From: Niebla homalea
Taxonomy: Eukaryota; Ascomycota; Lecanoromycetes; Lecanorales; Ramalinaceae
Direction of reading: 5' to 3'
Assembly: GCA_019925105.1 (NCBI GenBank)
Contig: JAHGAU010000006.1
Span: 744,001 to 808,000, forward strand
Length of the DNA: 64,000 nucleotides
The notes below the pieces were generated by a model. That model worked only from the letters and a program-made list of their open reading frames with translations. It had not been told where the DNA came from and ran no database searches. Below, piece by piece: positions 37,701-48,649 of this stretch. Positions within the stretch are counted from its first letter, which is position 1. Each line of letters begins with the position of its first letter. The position numbers were made by a program, and so were the translations under genes.

Positions 37701-38700
37701 AATTTAGCCCTTTAATTAAAGTTATAATTAATAGAAAGATTATTATAAATAATCTTAATATATTTAATAAAATTTCTTTTTATAATATATTAATTAAAGT
37801 TAAATTTTTTATTATTTAATAATTTTAAAAAGCTATTAAATTTAATTTTTTAATTAAAATTAAAATTTTATAATAATATTTAAATCCTAAATAAAAGTTC
37901 CTTATTTTTAAGCGTTTAAATTAATTTTATATCCTTTTATATTAATATAATTTATTTTATATATAATAATAAATAAAATTATTAAGATATATATTAATTA
38001 TATATTAAAGGCTTATTATAAATTATTTTATATTAAAATTCATTAATAAAATAGGCTTCCGTAGCCTTTTATAACGTTTTAATATTTATGAAATAAAATT
38101 TATATATCCTTTTATTTTTTATTTCTTTGATTATTTCTTTAATTAATTTTATAAAGCTTAATTTTAATATTATTAATATTATAAATTTTTAAAATCGGTA
38201 AATTTCATATAATATAATATTTGGTTTTTATTAATTATTAAAGCGTTAAGGATTATTAATAAAACGTACTTTTATTCTTTAAATTATAAATAATATTTTA
38301 TATTAAAACTATTTTTTAAGCGACTTTTTATATAATCCCGTTATAACCTTTTTAATTTTTTAATATTATAATTCTTAAAATATAAATTACTTTCTTTAAG
38401 GTTATTTTTCTATATAAATATTAAAAAGCTTAATAATATAAAAATTAAAATAAAGGTAAAAAATAAACCTTTATTATATATAATATAAAGATTACTTTAA
38501 ATTAAATAAAAAAGAAATATTTCTTTAAAAATAATTTTTTAAGATAAGTTTTTAAAGATTACTTTATGAAGATTATATAAAATATTTTTATTTATCTTTT
38601 AATTATAAAATTTTTTTTTAAGATTTATACGCTTTTATTATATTTTAAGGTTTTTCTTATTTATAAAGATTTTAAATTAAATCCTATTATTTTCTTAAAA
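34760..38700 (+). pseudogene. Long decayed frame of unknown function upstream of the hAT transposase
   Basis: The plus strand reads as protein with Gln/Trp-type stops over most of this stretch, in changing frames. Segments include SEIIYF.RKINKI near 34,930, and a duplicated motif of about 114 bp (36,253-36,367 and 36,369-36,482) reading KDKSFIINNITF then KDKFFIINNITF. Also seen are FNILIKVKFF-like and FPIF.RLNQFYILLY-like segments at about 37,780-37,950 and YFYSLNYRQYFILK near 38,265-38,305. I recognise no family. It could be a passenger gene of the element, the N-terminal part of an unusually long transposase, or another nested element. Confidence 0.4.
36253..36482 (+). repeat. 114-bp tandem duplication inside the decayed frame
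   Basis: Two direct copies, 36,253-36,367 and 36,369-36,482, both running from AAGGATAA through an Ile/Asn-rich segment to AAAAGCTTTTA or its variant. The duplication keeps the reading frame (38 codons per unit), so it probably existed in the living protein. Confidence 0.75.
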
Positions 38701-41150
38701 AGGATTTACGTAAAGGATAATTATTAATTTTATTATAAGTTTATATATTTATATTATCTTTATAATTACCTTAATTATAATAAATAAGATATTATATTTA
38801 TTAATTAATTAACTATTAAAAAGAAGTATTTAATTTAATTATTATTTTATTATATTTAAAGATTTTATTTATAGTTAATTTTATTATATTATTATATTTT
38901 TAATACGTTTAATAATATAAACTTAATTTATATAGACCCTTTAATATTAGGGTTAAAGCGTAAATCCAGGTATTATATATATAAAGTAATTATTAAAAAT
39001 GAGTTCTTAATATAATAAGGAAATACCTTATAAGTATAAGCGTATTTAACTTAATATTTAATATAAAGTATTAAAAAAAGTCCGACGCTTAAAAGTACTT
39101 TGAAAAAGATATTATATATATTAATAATAATATAAAATTACTTTATATTATATATAAGAAATATAATAAAAGCTTATAATATTTAAAAAAGGATAGAATA
39201 TTAAGAATAAAGAATTATATAAAGATTAAAAATTATAAAAAAGTTAATTATATTAAGAACCTAAAATAAACATTAATCTAAATTAATATAATTAATAAAA
39301 TCATTAAATCTTTTTTTAATCGGATTATTATAAAAATAATTATAAATCCCTTTTTAATTAATTTTATAAAACCTTATTAATTAATAAGTAAGACTTTTAC
39401 TTAATAATAAAGTTTTAATATGAGAAGATTTCTTAAAGTAATTATGATAATAAGTTATTATTATAGCCTTATTATTTATTATTATTAAATATATTAAGAT
39501 ACGTTAACTTTTCACTTATTTTAATTAAAACCTTATATTATTATCCTTAATAACGATTAAGAATTATATAATAAAGCGTTTAAAAAAGATTAAGTTACTT
39601 TTATTAAAAAATCTTCTTAATAACGGTAATAAAGTTTTATTAATTATAAATAATTAATCTATTAATAATAAATAATCTTATATAGCGATTATAATATATT
39701 AAATTAATTAAGATTAAGAATATTATAATATATTAATTAACTTTAAGTATATAAAAGGTACTTATAATAATAAGCGGCTTATATTTATTATAATAAAGGT
39801 AATTAAAAGCTATAAGTTAAAAGATCGTATTTTAGCCGTTATTATTAATAATATAAATAATAATAATATTATAATAACTATATTACGTTAAGAAGTTAAA
39901 ACGTATTAAAATTTATTTATTAATATCGTAAAAATACAATAAAAAACAGAATATTTATTATATTTAATTTATATTATTCAGCTTTTACTTAAAGCCTTTT
40001 TAAGCTATTTTAAGGTTAATATAATGAATAATAATATAGACTATTAATTTAATAAAAAATAAGTTAAATTAATTAATGGCTAAACTATAAATATCCTTAA
40101 AATATTAATAAAAATAAAATAGATTTTTAATAATCTTTATGCTTATTTAATAAATTATAAATTCGGAAGATTATAATTTATATTAACGTTAATAATAAGC
40201 GTAAAACAGTTTTTATAACCGTTTAATAAAAAAGGATTAATACTTATAATATTATAAATCCCTTAATCTTAAATTAAAATAAAAAATATAAGGAAATATT
40301 ATTAAAGCTATTTTAAAATATAATAATTTATTAAAATTTATTTTTTTATATAATAACTTTTATTTTAATACTTTATAAAGATATTAATACGTTCTTAAAA
40401 GAAAATGAAGGAAAAAATAAGCTTTTAAAACTTAACCTTAAAGAATAAAGCTATATCGGATATTTAATAGAATTAACTTCATTATTTTATTAAGTTATTA
40501 AAATAATAAATATTATTAAATCATTAACCCTTTATTTCATTTTTATAATATATAATAAGCTTTTTAATTATATTAAAAAGTAAGATAATCGTTTATAACG
40601 TAAACGGATTACCTAAAAGAAAGAGCTTATTTAAGGGTTATATATATCGTATATTAAGTTAATTAAATACTATAATAAAACTTAAAACTTAATTAATTCA
40701 CTTTATAAGTAAGCGGCTTTATTACTTTTATAAAATAATAATAAGGTCTTTAAAGGTTAAAATTGGTATATAATAGTAAATAAGACCCTATAAACGGAAA
40801 TTTATTAAGCTACTTTTTACGAAACCTTTAATAAGTACGTTTTACGCTTTAATCTTAACTTATTAATAAATTAAAGGTTAAATAAATAAGCGCGGGTTAT
40901 AAAGGATTTAAATATTCTATTAAACGAAGAAAGCTTATTAAATAATCCTATTCTGGATAAACTTAAATAATATAAGAATAATAGTAAATTTATATTTATC
41001 TTTATATTTATTAAACTTATTAAAGTAAAATAATATTATTATTTAAAATAAGTAATAGAATCTTAACTTAATAAAAGTATTTATTTTATAAGTTATTTAT
41101 CTTATTATAAATGACTTAAATTATCCTTTATAACGCTTCCGCCGGCGTTA
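38700..41150 (+). pseudogene. hAT-family transposase relic
   Basis: The ancestral product is a DDE-type transposase that excises and inserts hAT elements. At about 39,957-40,005 the plus strand reads YLYYLIYIIQLLLKAF, the RIP form of the conserved CLAHVIQLSLKAF block (Cys and His now Tyr). From about 40,445 it reads SYIGYLIELTSLFY, then KSLTLYFIFIIYNKLFNYIK, matching the section where hAT proteins have a Trp-rich helix, a KP-F segment and PTIH...YN.LFDHLE. KYYNKTQNLIN and NWYIIVNKTL near 40,665-40,790 match the KYY.KT...Y..A...P..K...F...W block before the dimerisation domain. The likely C-terminal end is near 41,150. Stops are at Gln/Trp positions. Confidence 0.78.
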
Positions 41151-41371
41151 AATTTAAGTGTTACTTTTTTATTATTAAGTATTATTATAAGAATTAAAAA
41201 TATTTTATCTTTTTGATTTTCCGGGTAAAGATATTAATTTATTATTATAAATAAAGAGAAAACGAGCTGGGCTGATTATATATAAACTTAAAAATTAATA
41301 ATAATAATTCTAAGGATTAAAAGGACGAAAAATAAAAGAAATGAGTATATAACGTAAATATAATTATGAAG

Positions 41372-41600
<229 letters not shown>

Positions 41601-41989
41601 ATAATGATAATAATCTAAAGGATATCTTATTAATATATATGATAGTATACTTTACTTTAAGTAACGTTAATATTCTAATTTATAACTCCCCGGATCAATA
41701 AAAGAATAATATTTCAGGTTAATTTAAGTAATTTAACTTTAAGATAATATTTTTCTTTAAGCTTAAAATACGTTTAATCTTAAAGCGGATTTACCTTTAC
41801 TGGCCTCCTTAAGTATAATTTAAGTTAATAAGCTTAAGGAATAAGGTATATAAATTAAGTATTAATAAAAAGTTAAAAATAAAGAGATTTAAGGTAATAT
41901 TACTTAAGCTTTTTTATAGCGTTATAATAAAACTATATAATAAATTAAGCTTTTAATATTACGACTTTCTTAATTATTCTTATAATTAT

Positions 41990-42205
41990 CTTTATAATTA
42001 TCTTTATAATTATCTTTATAATTATCTTTATAATTATCTTTATAATTATCTTTATAATTATCTTTATAATTATCTTTATAATTATCTTTATAATTATCTT
42101 TATAATTATCTTTATAATTATCTTTATAATTATCTTTATAATTATCTTTATAATTATCTTTATAATTATCTTTATAATTATCTTTATAATTATCTTTATA
42201 ATTAT
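41990..42205. repeat. 12-bp satellite array (TATAATTATCTT)
   Basis: About 18 near-perfect head-to-tail copies of a 12-bp unit. There are no spacers, so it is not a CRISPR-like array. The homogeneity points to recent expansion or active slippage, after or despite RIP. Confidence 0.97.
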
Positions 42206-42328
42206 TAGCTTAAGAATTCTTTACTTTATTTATAACGCGCTTTATTTAATCCGCTATTAAGATCTTAATATATCCCGATCTTATCCCGTCCTATCCTAAG
42301 CTAATACGGAATAAGATAAAAGCGACTC

Positions 42329-42406
42329 CATCCTATCCCATCCCTATCCCATCCCTATCCCATCCCTATCCCATCCCTATCCCATCCCTATCCCATCCCT
42401 ATCCCA
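42329..42406. repeat. 11-bp satellite array (TATCCCATCCC)
   Basis: About seven perfect copies of an 11-bp C-rich unit just inside the right end of the hAT-like element. It is unmutated although it holds a CpA in every unit. A degenerate counterpart (atcctatcccgtatgggata) lies inside the left end at 34,142-34,161. Confidence 0.95.
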
Positions 42407-42409
42407 TGG

Positions 42410-42503
42410 GATATATCCCGTCCCGCTTCCCGGAGTACCCGGGCTTGGCCCGGGGTAGGCCCGGTAAGGCCTTTTCCTAAGATACTAATAACCCTGAACC
42501 CTG
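42410..42503. repeat. Right terminal/subterminal inverted repeat of the hAT-like element
   Basis: An unmutated, CCCGGG-rich end that finishes ...AACCCTGAACCCTG and pairs by inversion with the left end at 34,026-34,150. Confidence 0.72.
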
Positions 42504-42707
42504 ACAATACGAAAAGAAAAAAGTTAATAGAAATAACCTTAAAAGGTTTAATTAACGGCGTATATATAATATAATGCTATAAAAGGAAATATATAATAAG
42601 CTTCTTTCTATTAAATATTACGGGAGTCTTTAATAAGGTAAACTGTTAAAGATTACTATATAATTTACGGGAAAAAAAAGGATATTATTTTTCTTTATAA
42701 AATAGAT

Positions 42708-44337
42708 TCAACCAGAAGCTAGTATCAGAGTCCTTGGCCTGCAGGTAGATGGGAAGCTCGACTAAAAGGACCACATGAAAAAGGTCCAGAAGAAGATAGT
42801 ATCCCAGGAGCGGGGCCTTACCTGCCTTACGGCATTAACATAAGGAGCCACCCTGCAGAAGACTAGGACTATCTATTAAGCGGTTATAAAACCGGCAATA
42901 ATATACGCGGCAGTAATTTAATATATACCGGTAGGTATTAAAAAATATAGAAAGGCGCGGGCTTAATAATTATAAGTAATATAGAACCGATATTTAAGGG
43001 TGGATAACGGCGTATATAAAGCGACCCCGACCACCGTCCTAGAGTTAAAGGTATTTATACTATTAATGGAGCTGGTGTTAAACTAAATAGTGATTTAATT
43101 AAGACTTAAAAGGGGCATATACCCGGTTATAATAACAGGTAATAAGCGAATCCGGGAAAACCTTAAATAGCCGAAGGCAAAGGGACATATACGGAAACCG
43201 ATGGGACCGCTACTTACCGAGGTTAAGTTAGCCTGGGCGAAGTTAAATTTAACTTATATCCAGCCGATTAACTTAAGATTTAACTTCAGTTTTAATTTAA
43301 GTTTTACTGGCGGCCGAGCCGAAACCGAGGGGATTATTATAAAAAGGATTGTTAAGATGAAGGTAACCGTAATAGTACGGTAGACTTAAAAGCAATAAAT
43401 AAAGCGTTAATGCCGCTATAAAGAATTAATTTTATAAGGCTATAAATATCCGGCATTAAAAAAGGATAAGATTATAAAAGAATATTTCCGGTATTATAAT
43501 AATATAAAAAAAAGGGGATAATACTTTAGCTATTTAACTCTGGATGGGTAAGAACGGCTTAATATATTTCCTTTATATAATATTTATTAACGGCCGGATT
43601 AACATTAATTATAAATACGGATAACGGAAATAAGACGTTATTTATATTCTTATCTTTTATCCGTTATATACGGATCTCCGCTTAGGGCTTATCGGGAAAA
43701 TAAAAATAATTAATTACCGTAGGATATTAATTATAAAGAGGGGTATTAAGGTAGCGGTTAAATTTATAATAATTACGGGCTTACTTCCGTAGTTTAGCCT
43801 GGCCAATAAAATAAAGAAATGGCCGAAAACCTTACGGAGAAACCTTAACGCCGACCTTAAGGCAAAAGGTAAGGACGGAAGGGCTGTACTTAATAAGGGT
43901 TTAAAGGGGCTATCGATATTAAGGCGATATAAAAGAGGTTATTATAAGCGGTAAGTACGTTTATTATAAGGGAAGGTGTAAGTAAATAAAATGGCAATAA
44001 TATACGTACCGGTAAGGGTATTTAAAGGGGTAAGTTAAAGTAATAATATAGAACGGACCAGTGGGGTAATAAAAGAACTGTAGGGCCAAAAACAACCCTC
44101 AAAAGGACTCGGTCGTAATATTATAGTATTTCCTAGATATAGCTTAGATATAATTACTCTTTAAACGATTAATAATGCTTATTTTAGAAATTCGGAGGTT
44201 AAGTAAAATACCGGTTTTATCTTAATATTTAGAGCGTTAAGTTTTACGGTTTCCAGCAAGGTCAGCAGGCCGATCATTATAGAACGCCAAAATTAATTTA
44301 ACTAGATTCATAATATAAATTAGTCAATTAATCAAAT
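42708..44337 (+). mobile_element. 5'-truncated Tad-like LINE, copy D, lightly mutated
   Basis: Plus-strand LINE fragment. Its start lies within the thumb of the reverse transcriptase and its 3' end has the family tail (about 44,280-44,337: AACGCC...AGATTCATAATATAAATTAG, TCAATTAATCAA). The block AAAAAGGTCCAGAAGAAGAT at 42,779 matches the inverted sequence at 50,140-50,155 of copy C. It is much less affected by RIP than copies A, B, C and E, especially in the first 150 bp. 5' truncation is usual for LINE insertions. Confidence 0.87.
42712..43900 (+). pseudogene. LINE ORF2 C-terminal fragment, copy D
   Basis: The best-preserved coding segment of the LINE family in the window. It reads IRVLGLQVDGKL from 42,726, KKVQ near 42,780, then ERGLTCLTAL, GATLQKTRTIY and KPAIIYAAVI up to about 42,920. 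This is the thumb/connection region of fungal LINE reverse transcriptases, followed by YKATPTTVLELKVFILLMEL at about 43,013-43,075, the typical start of the RT-RNase H linker. An open stretch of 60 codons (43,201-43,383) continues this frame in the linker (MGPLLTEVKLAWAKLNLTYI). Interruptions are again TAA/TAG at Gln or Trp positions. The RNase H catalytic residues were not individually placed. Confidence 0.82.
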
Positions 44338-44639
44338 AGATTCAAAGCTTTTTAAGTAACCGAATAATATTAATTAACTTAAAATAAAAAACCAGCTTAA
44401 TAAAGCTTACTATAATTAAAATCCCTTAAGGGTTATTTATCTACTTTATTCTATTTTTATTCTTTAATAACCCGTTAATTAAAAGCTTAATTAAGTTAAA
44501 ATAAAAAAATTTAAATTAAGGGTTTTATTAATAATAAGGTCCTAGCCTTTTCGCCGTGGCAAAAAATGGGCTTTATAACGTGAAGGTTATCATAGATCAT
44601 TAATAATAATAAGGTTAATAAAAGGCTAAATAAAAATTA

Positions 44640-46320
44640 TAATATAAGGCCTATTATAGCCTAAAGGCCTTAATAAATGGCTTAATTAAAGGCTTAATAA
44701 AGGGCTTAATAAGGGGCTTCTTAAAGGGTTTATAGAAAGCTTTGTAAATACCTTATTAAGGGTGTAAGTAAAAGTATAATTAAGGGGTTCTGCTTAACTC
44801 TCGGGTTCTTTATACAGATTACGGTATTTTTAAGCCTATTACGGTGGGTGTATAGGGGGATCGGGCGTTATTTCTTGCTAAAAGGTTTCCTAAAGGACCT
44901 ATTAAGTAAAGGGCTTAATGAAGGGCCCGGTAAAGGGCTTATTAAGGGTACAGGTAAGGGTATAGGTGATGGTGTAGGGTGGTGAGGGTGGTAAGGGTGG
45001 TAAGGATAGGGGTAAAAGGTCTTGCTTAGCTTTTAGGTTCTCCATCCTTATTACGGTGTTTTTGGGCCTGTTGTGGTGGGGGTATACGGGTATCGGGCGT
45101 TATTTCTTATTAAAGGGTTTATTAAAGGGTCTGGTAAAGGGTATAGTTAAGGGTGTAGCTAAGGGTATAAGTAAGGGTGTAAGTAAGGGTATAGGTAAAA
45201 GGCCTTGCTTAACTCTTAGGTTCCTTATTTAAATTACGGTGTTTTTGGCCTTATTCCTATAGGGGTATATGGGGATCGGGTATTACTTTAAATACGGGGA
45301 GGCCTTATTCATTTCTTAAGTTCCCTATTTAGATTACGGTGTTTTTCGGCCTATTATAATAAAGGTATACGGGTATCGGGCGTCGCATTATAGTAAAGAA
45401 AATAATGAAAGGCTTAGTAAAGGGCTTATAATAGGTATAGTAGGTGAGGTAAATATAGTAAATACAGTAGGTATAATAAGTGTAATAGGTATAGTAAGTA
45501 TAGTAGGTGTAGTAGGTACAGTAGGTATAATAGGTGCAGTAGGTAAGGTTGCAGTAGGTAAGGGTGTAGTAGGTAAGGGTATAATAGGTGAGGGTGCAAT
45601 AGGTAAGGGTATAGTAGGTGAGGGTATAGTAGGTAAGGGTGCAGGTGGGGGTGCAGGTAAGGGTATAAATAAGAAGCCTTATTTAGCCTTTAGTTTGTCC
45701 CTCTGAATTACGCTGTTTTTGGGCCTATTACGATGGGGGGATACGGGTATCTGGCGTTACCTCTTGCTAAAGGGCCTGGTAAAGGGCCTGCTAAGGGTAT
45801 AAGTAAGGGTGTAAGTGAGGGTATAAGTAAGGGTAATAAGAGTAATGGTATAAGTAAAGGTGCAAGTGAAGGTATAAGTAAGGGTGCAAGTAAGGGTGTA
45901 AGTGAGGGTGTAAGTGAGGGTGTAGGTGAGGGTGCAAGTGAGGGTATAAGTAAAGGGCCTTACTTAGCTCTCAGGTTCCCTATCCAGATTACGGTGTTTT
46001 TGGGCCTGTTACGGTGGGGGCATGCGGGCATAACGCGTTACCTCTTGCTAAAGGGGCCGGTAAAGGGTTTATTAAAAAGCTTATTAAGAAGCCTGGTAAG
46101 AGGCTTAATAAAGGGTTTACTGACGGTAAGGGTGCAGTAGGTATGGTAGGTGCAGTAGGTATGGTAGGTGCAGTAGGTATAATAGGTGAGGGAGGTGTAG
46201 TAGGTAAGGGTGGTACAGTAGGTAAGGTAGGTAAGGTAGGTAAGGGTGCAGTAGGTAAGGGTGTAGTAGGTATAGTAAATGCGGTAGGTATAATAGATAC
46301 AGTAGGTGAGGGTATTTAAA
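44640..46320 (+). repeat. Composite satellite: six 100-bp blocks among G-rich minisatellites
   Basis: A block of about 100 bp containing ATTACGGTGTTTTTGGGCCT and ending ...GCGTTACCTCTTGCTAAAGG occurs at about 44,787-44,885, 45,019-45,120, 45,200-45,285, 45,301-45,395, 45,675-45,776 and 45,957-46,056. Between the blocks are arrays of short units such as AAGGGTGTAAGT and GTAGGTGCA. Base composition is near normal and the plus strand is strongly G-over-C. Open frames at 45,733-46,140, 46,014-46,319 and (minus) 46,038-46,406 exist only because the unit lengths are multiples of three or avoid stops; they overlap each other and resemble no protein. Confidence 0.88.
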
Positions 46321-46673
46321 TATAAATAAACCGGCTTAGCCCTATTACGTCGTAATCGTAAAACGGCTATGTAGACCACCCTTTTAGTAAGTGCATTACC
46401 AACCACTATACGGTTTTATCTGAAATTTAATCCCCTAATTACGATAAGTATACTCTTAAATCTTTATAAAAGATAGTTTAAATTTCATTAAAATTAAGTG
46501 GTACATTAAAAATATAAGTTGAGGACGTAAAATTTTTAATAATAGATTTTTTATAGTTTAAAAATTTTCTGATTTAATATATTGAAGTTCTACCGCGAAT
46601 TTATTATTGGTTACAGGGGTATTTTCCTTAGTAATAACGACGGGTACTTAGTAATATAGCCTTAGCCTTTTAT
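46321..46673. other. Stretch between satellite and LINE E
   Basis: AT-rich with moderate mutation; no gene or repeat recognised. The first 80 bp (to about 46,410) and the patch at 46,590-46,660 keep some CpA and TpG. Confidence 0.5.
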
Positions 46674-48515
46674 AATGTTAATAATATTTATTTATTAATT
46701 TATAATACTTTTATTTATATAAACTATTTAAAGTTAAAGTAAACTTAAAAAATTTATTTATAATAAACGAGAATATATAAAACCTAATTTATATTGTATA
46801 AATATAAATTTATTTATATGATTAAGAGCTTAAAGTTATATAATATAATAATTATAGTAAATCTAAATAAAGTTATAATCAAACCGGAGGTTAAAATTAA
46901 AATCTTTAACATTTAAATTAACGGGAAATTTAATTAAAAGAATTATATTAAAAAAATCTATAAAAAAAATAATTTCCCAGGAAAAAGGCTTTATATATCT
47001 TACGGTATTAACGTAAAACGTTACTTTATAGAAGATTAAGACTATTTATTAAGTAATAATAAAGCTGGCTATAACATATTTTACAGTTATTTAATATATT
47101 TTTAAAGGTACCTTTAAATATAAAAAAGAGCTTATTTAATAATTATAAAAGGTTTAAAATTAATATTTAAAAGTAATTAACGGCGTATATAAAATAACTC
47201 CCGTCCCGCTATTAAAATTTAAGGTCTTTATACCGCCGATTAAATTATTTCTTAATTAAATAATCGCTTAAATAAAACTTAAAAAGGGTATATATTTATT
47301 TACGATTATAAAGAACGGACGGATCCGATTAAACCTTAAGAAATCCCGGATAAAAAAGGGTAAAAACGAAATATCTACCCTTTTTACTAAAATAAGGCTA
47401 GAATAAATTAGAAAAGAAATTAACTTAACTTACGTTTAAAAGATTAATTTAGATTTATACGGACTTACGCCCGGTAAAAAAGAAACGGAAGTTAAGAGAA
47501 TTATAAAAGTAAAAACGGAAACGGTTACCCTATAGATTATATTACGATAAATTAAACGTTAAAGTAAATGTAAAAGATTAATCCCTTAAAAATAATAATA
47601 CCTGGCCTTAAATAATAAAGAAATTATTAATAAGAGTTTCCGCCGTTATGGGATTATAAAGAAAGGTAATAATACGTTAACGATTTAGCTTTAAATAGGT
47701 AAAAATGGGTTAATATATTTCCTTTTTATTATATACGTTAATAAATAAATAAATATTAATTATAAATACGGATAAAGGAAGTAAAACGTAGCTTACGTAC
47801 TTATCTTATACTTATTATTTACGGAACTTAAAACAGGATTAATTAAAAAAAATTATGATAAATAATTACCGTAAATTACTCTTCATAAAATAAAGTATTG
47901 AAGCAGTTATAAAGTTTATAATGTTCATAAGCTTATTATTTTAATTTAATTTTTAAAATAAAATAAAATAAATTATTAAAGACCTTATAAAGAAAGCCCG
48001 TTACCAGCTAAAAAGGAAAAGGAAAAATAAATACCAGCTACGGTAATGATATAAACTAGAAAGTATCTTTTATAACCGAAGAGATACGATAATAAATACT
48101 TATTAAAAGTCCTTAAAAGAAACGGCCGCAATAATAAAATAAAAAGGTAATTACGATTGAACTATTAATAACGTATATATTAATAAAAGTATTTCAAAAC
48201 GTTATTTAAGAGCTTAATATAGAGTAAACCCGTAAAGAAATAGAAAAACAATAAATTTAAGGGTAACCCTTAAGGGGATTTAATTATAATATTATAAGTT
48301 TTCTTTAAAAAAGTATATAAATAAATTATTATTTTTTAAACGGCCGGGGACCTTTTTTATTCTTAAGAATTAAAATAGAAATTAAATAAACGCCGGTTTG
48401 TTAATCTTAATATTATAGATATTAAGTTTTTACGGTTATTAATAAGGCTTAATAACCAATTATTAAAGAACGCCGGAATTAACTTAGCTAAATCCGTAGT
48501 ATAAATCAATCAATC
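46674..48515 (+). mobile_element. 5'-truncated Tad-like LINE, copy E
   Basis: Plus-strand LINE fragment collinear with the 3' 1.8 kb of copy C. It begins at the reverse-transcriptase catalytic box (GTTAATAATATTTATTTATT at 46,678) and ends with the family tail ATAAATCAATCAATCAATT (48,504-48,515). It lies tail to tail with copy C, separated by about 95 bp of copia leader sequence. Confidence 0.87.
46676..48000 (+). pseudogene. LINE ORF2 C-terminal fragment, copy E
   Basis: The first codons read VNNIYLLTYN, the RIP form of the VDDI...TYN segment around the RT active site, so the truncation falls almost exactly at the catalytic box. The segment at 46,840-46,945 aligns with 50,210-50,290 (inverted) of copy C, and the thumb region at 46,970-47,080 aligns with copy D 42,805-42,920. 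It is saturated with RIP stops, in sharp contrast to copy D. Confidence 0.75.
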
Positions 48516-48608
48516 AATTAATAATTAATAATTAATTAATTATACTTAATAATATATAATACCGGGCTTATAATTAGTAAACATATAAACGTATAAAAAT
48601 AAGTAATA
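48516..48608 (-). mobile_element. Ty1/copia leader remnant
   Basis: 93 bp between two LINE tails. The words ATACCGGGCTTATAA and GTATAAAAATAAGTAATATA match the leader of the complete copia element at about 63,400-63,465 (same order and orientation relative to the LTR). It is therefore the inner part of the copia copy whose LTR lies at 54,453-54,621, the two having been separated by LINE C. Confidence 0.68.
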
Positions 48609-48649
48609 TATTGATTGATTGATTGATTTATATTACGGATCTAGCTGAG

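Noticed and set aside
41990..42205. Possible CRISPR array
   Set aside because: The 12-bp units are directly adjacent with no spacers, and the context is eukaryotic.
45733..46406. Three open frames of 101-135 codons with Gly/Lys or Thr/Tyr repeats
   Set aside because: They overlap on both strands and exist because the minisatellite units avoid stops; the same repeats upstream (44,640-45,600) are not open.
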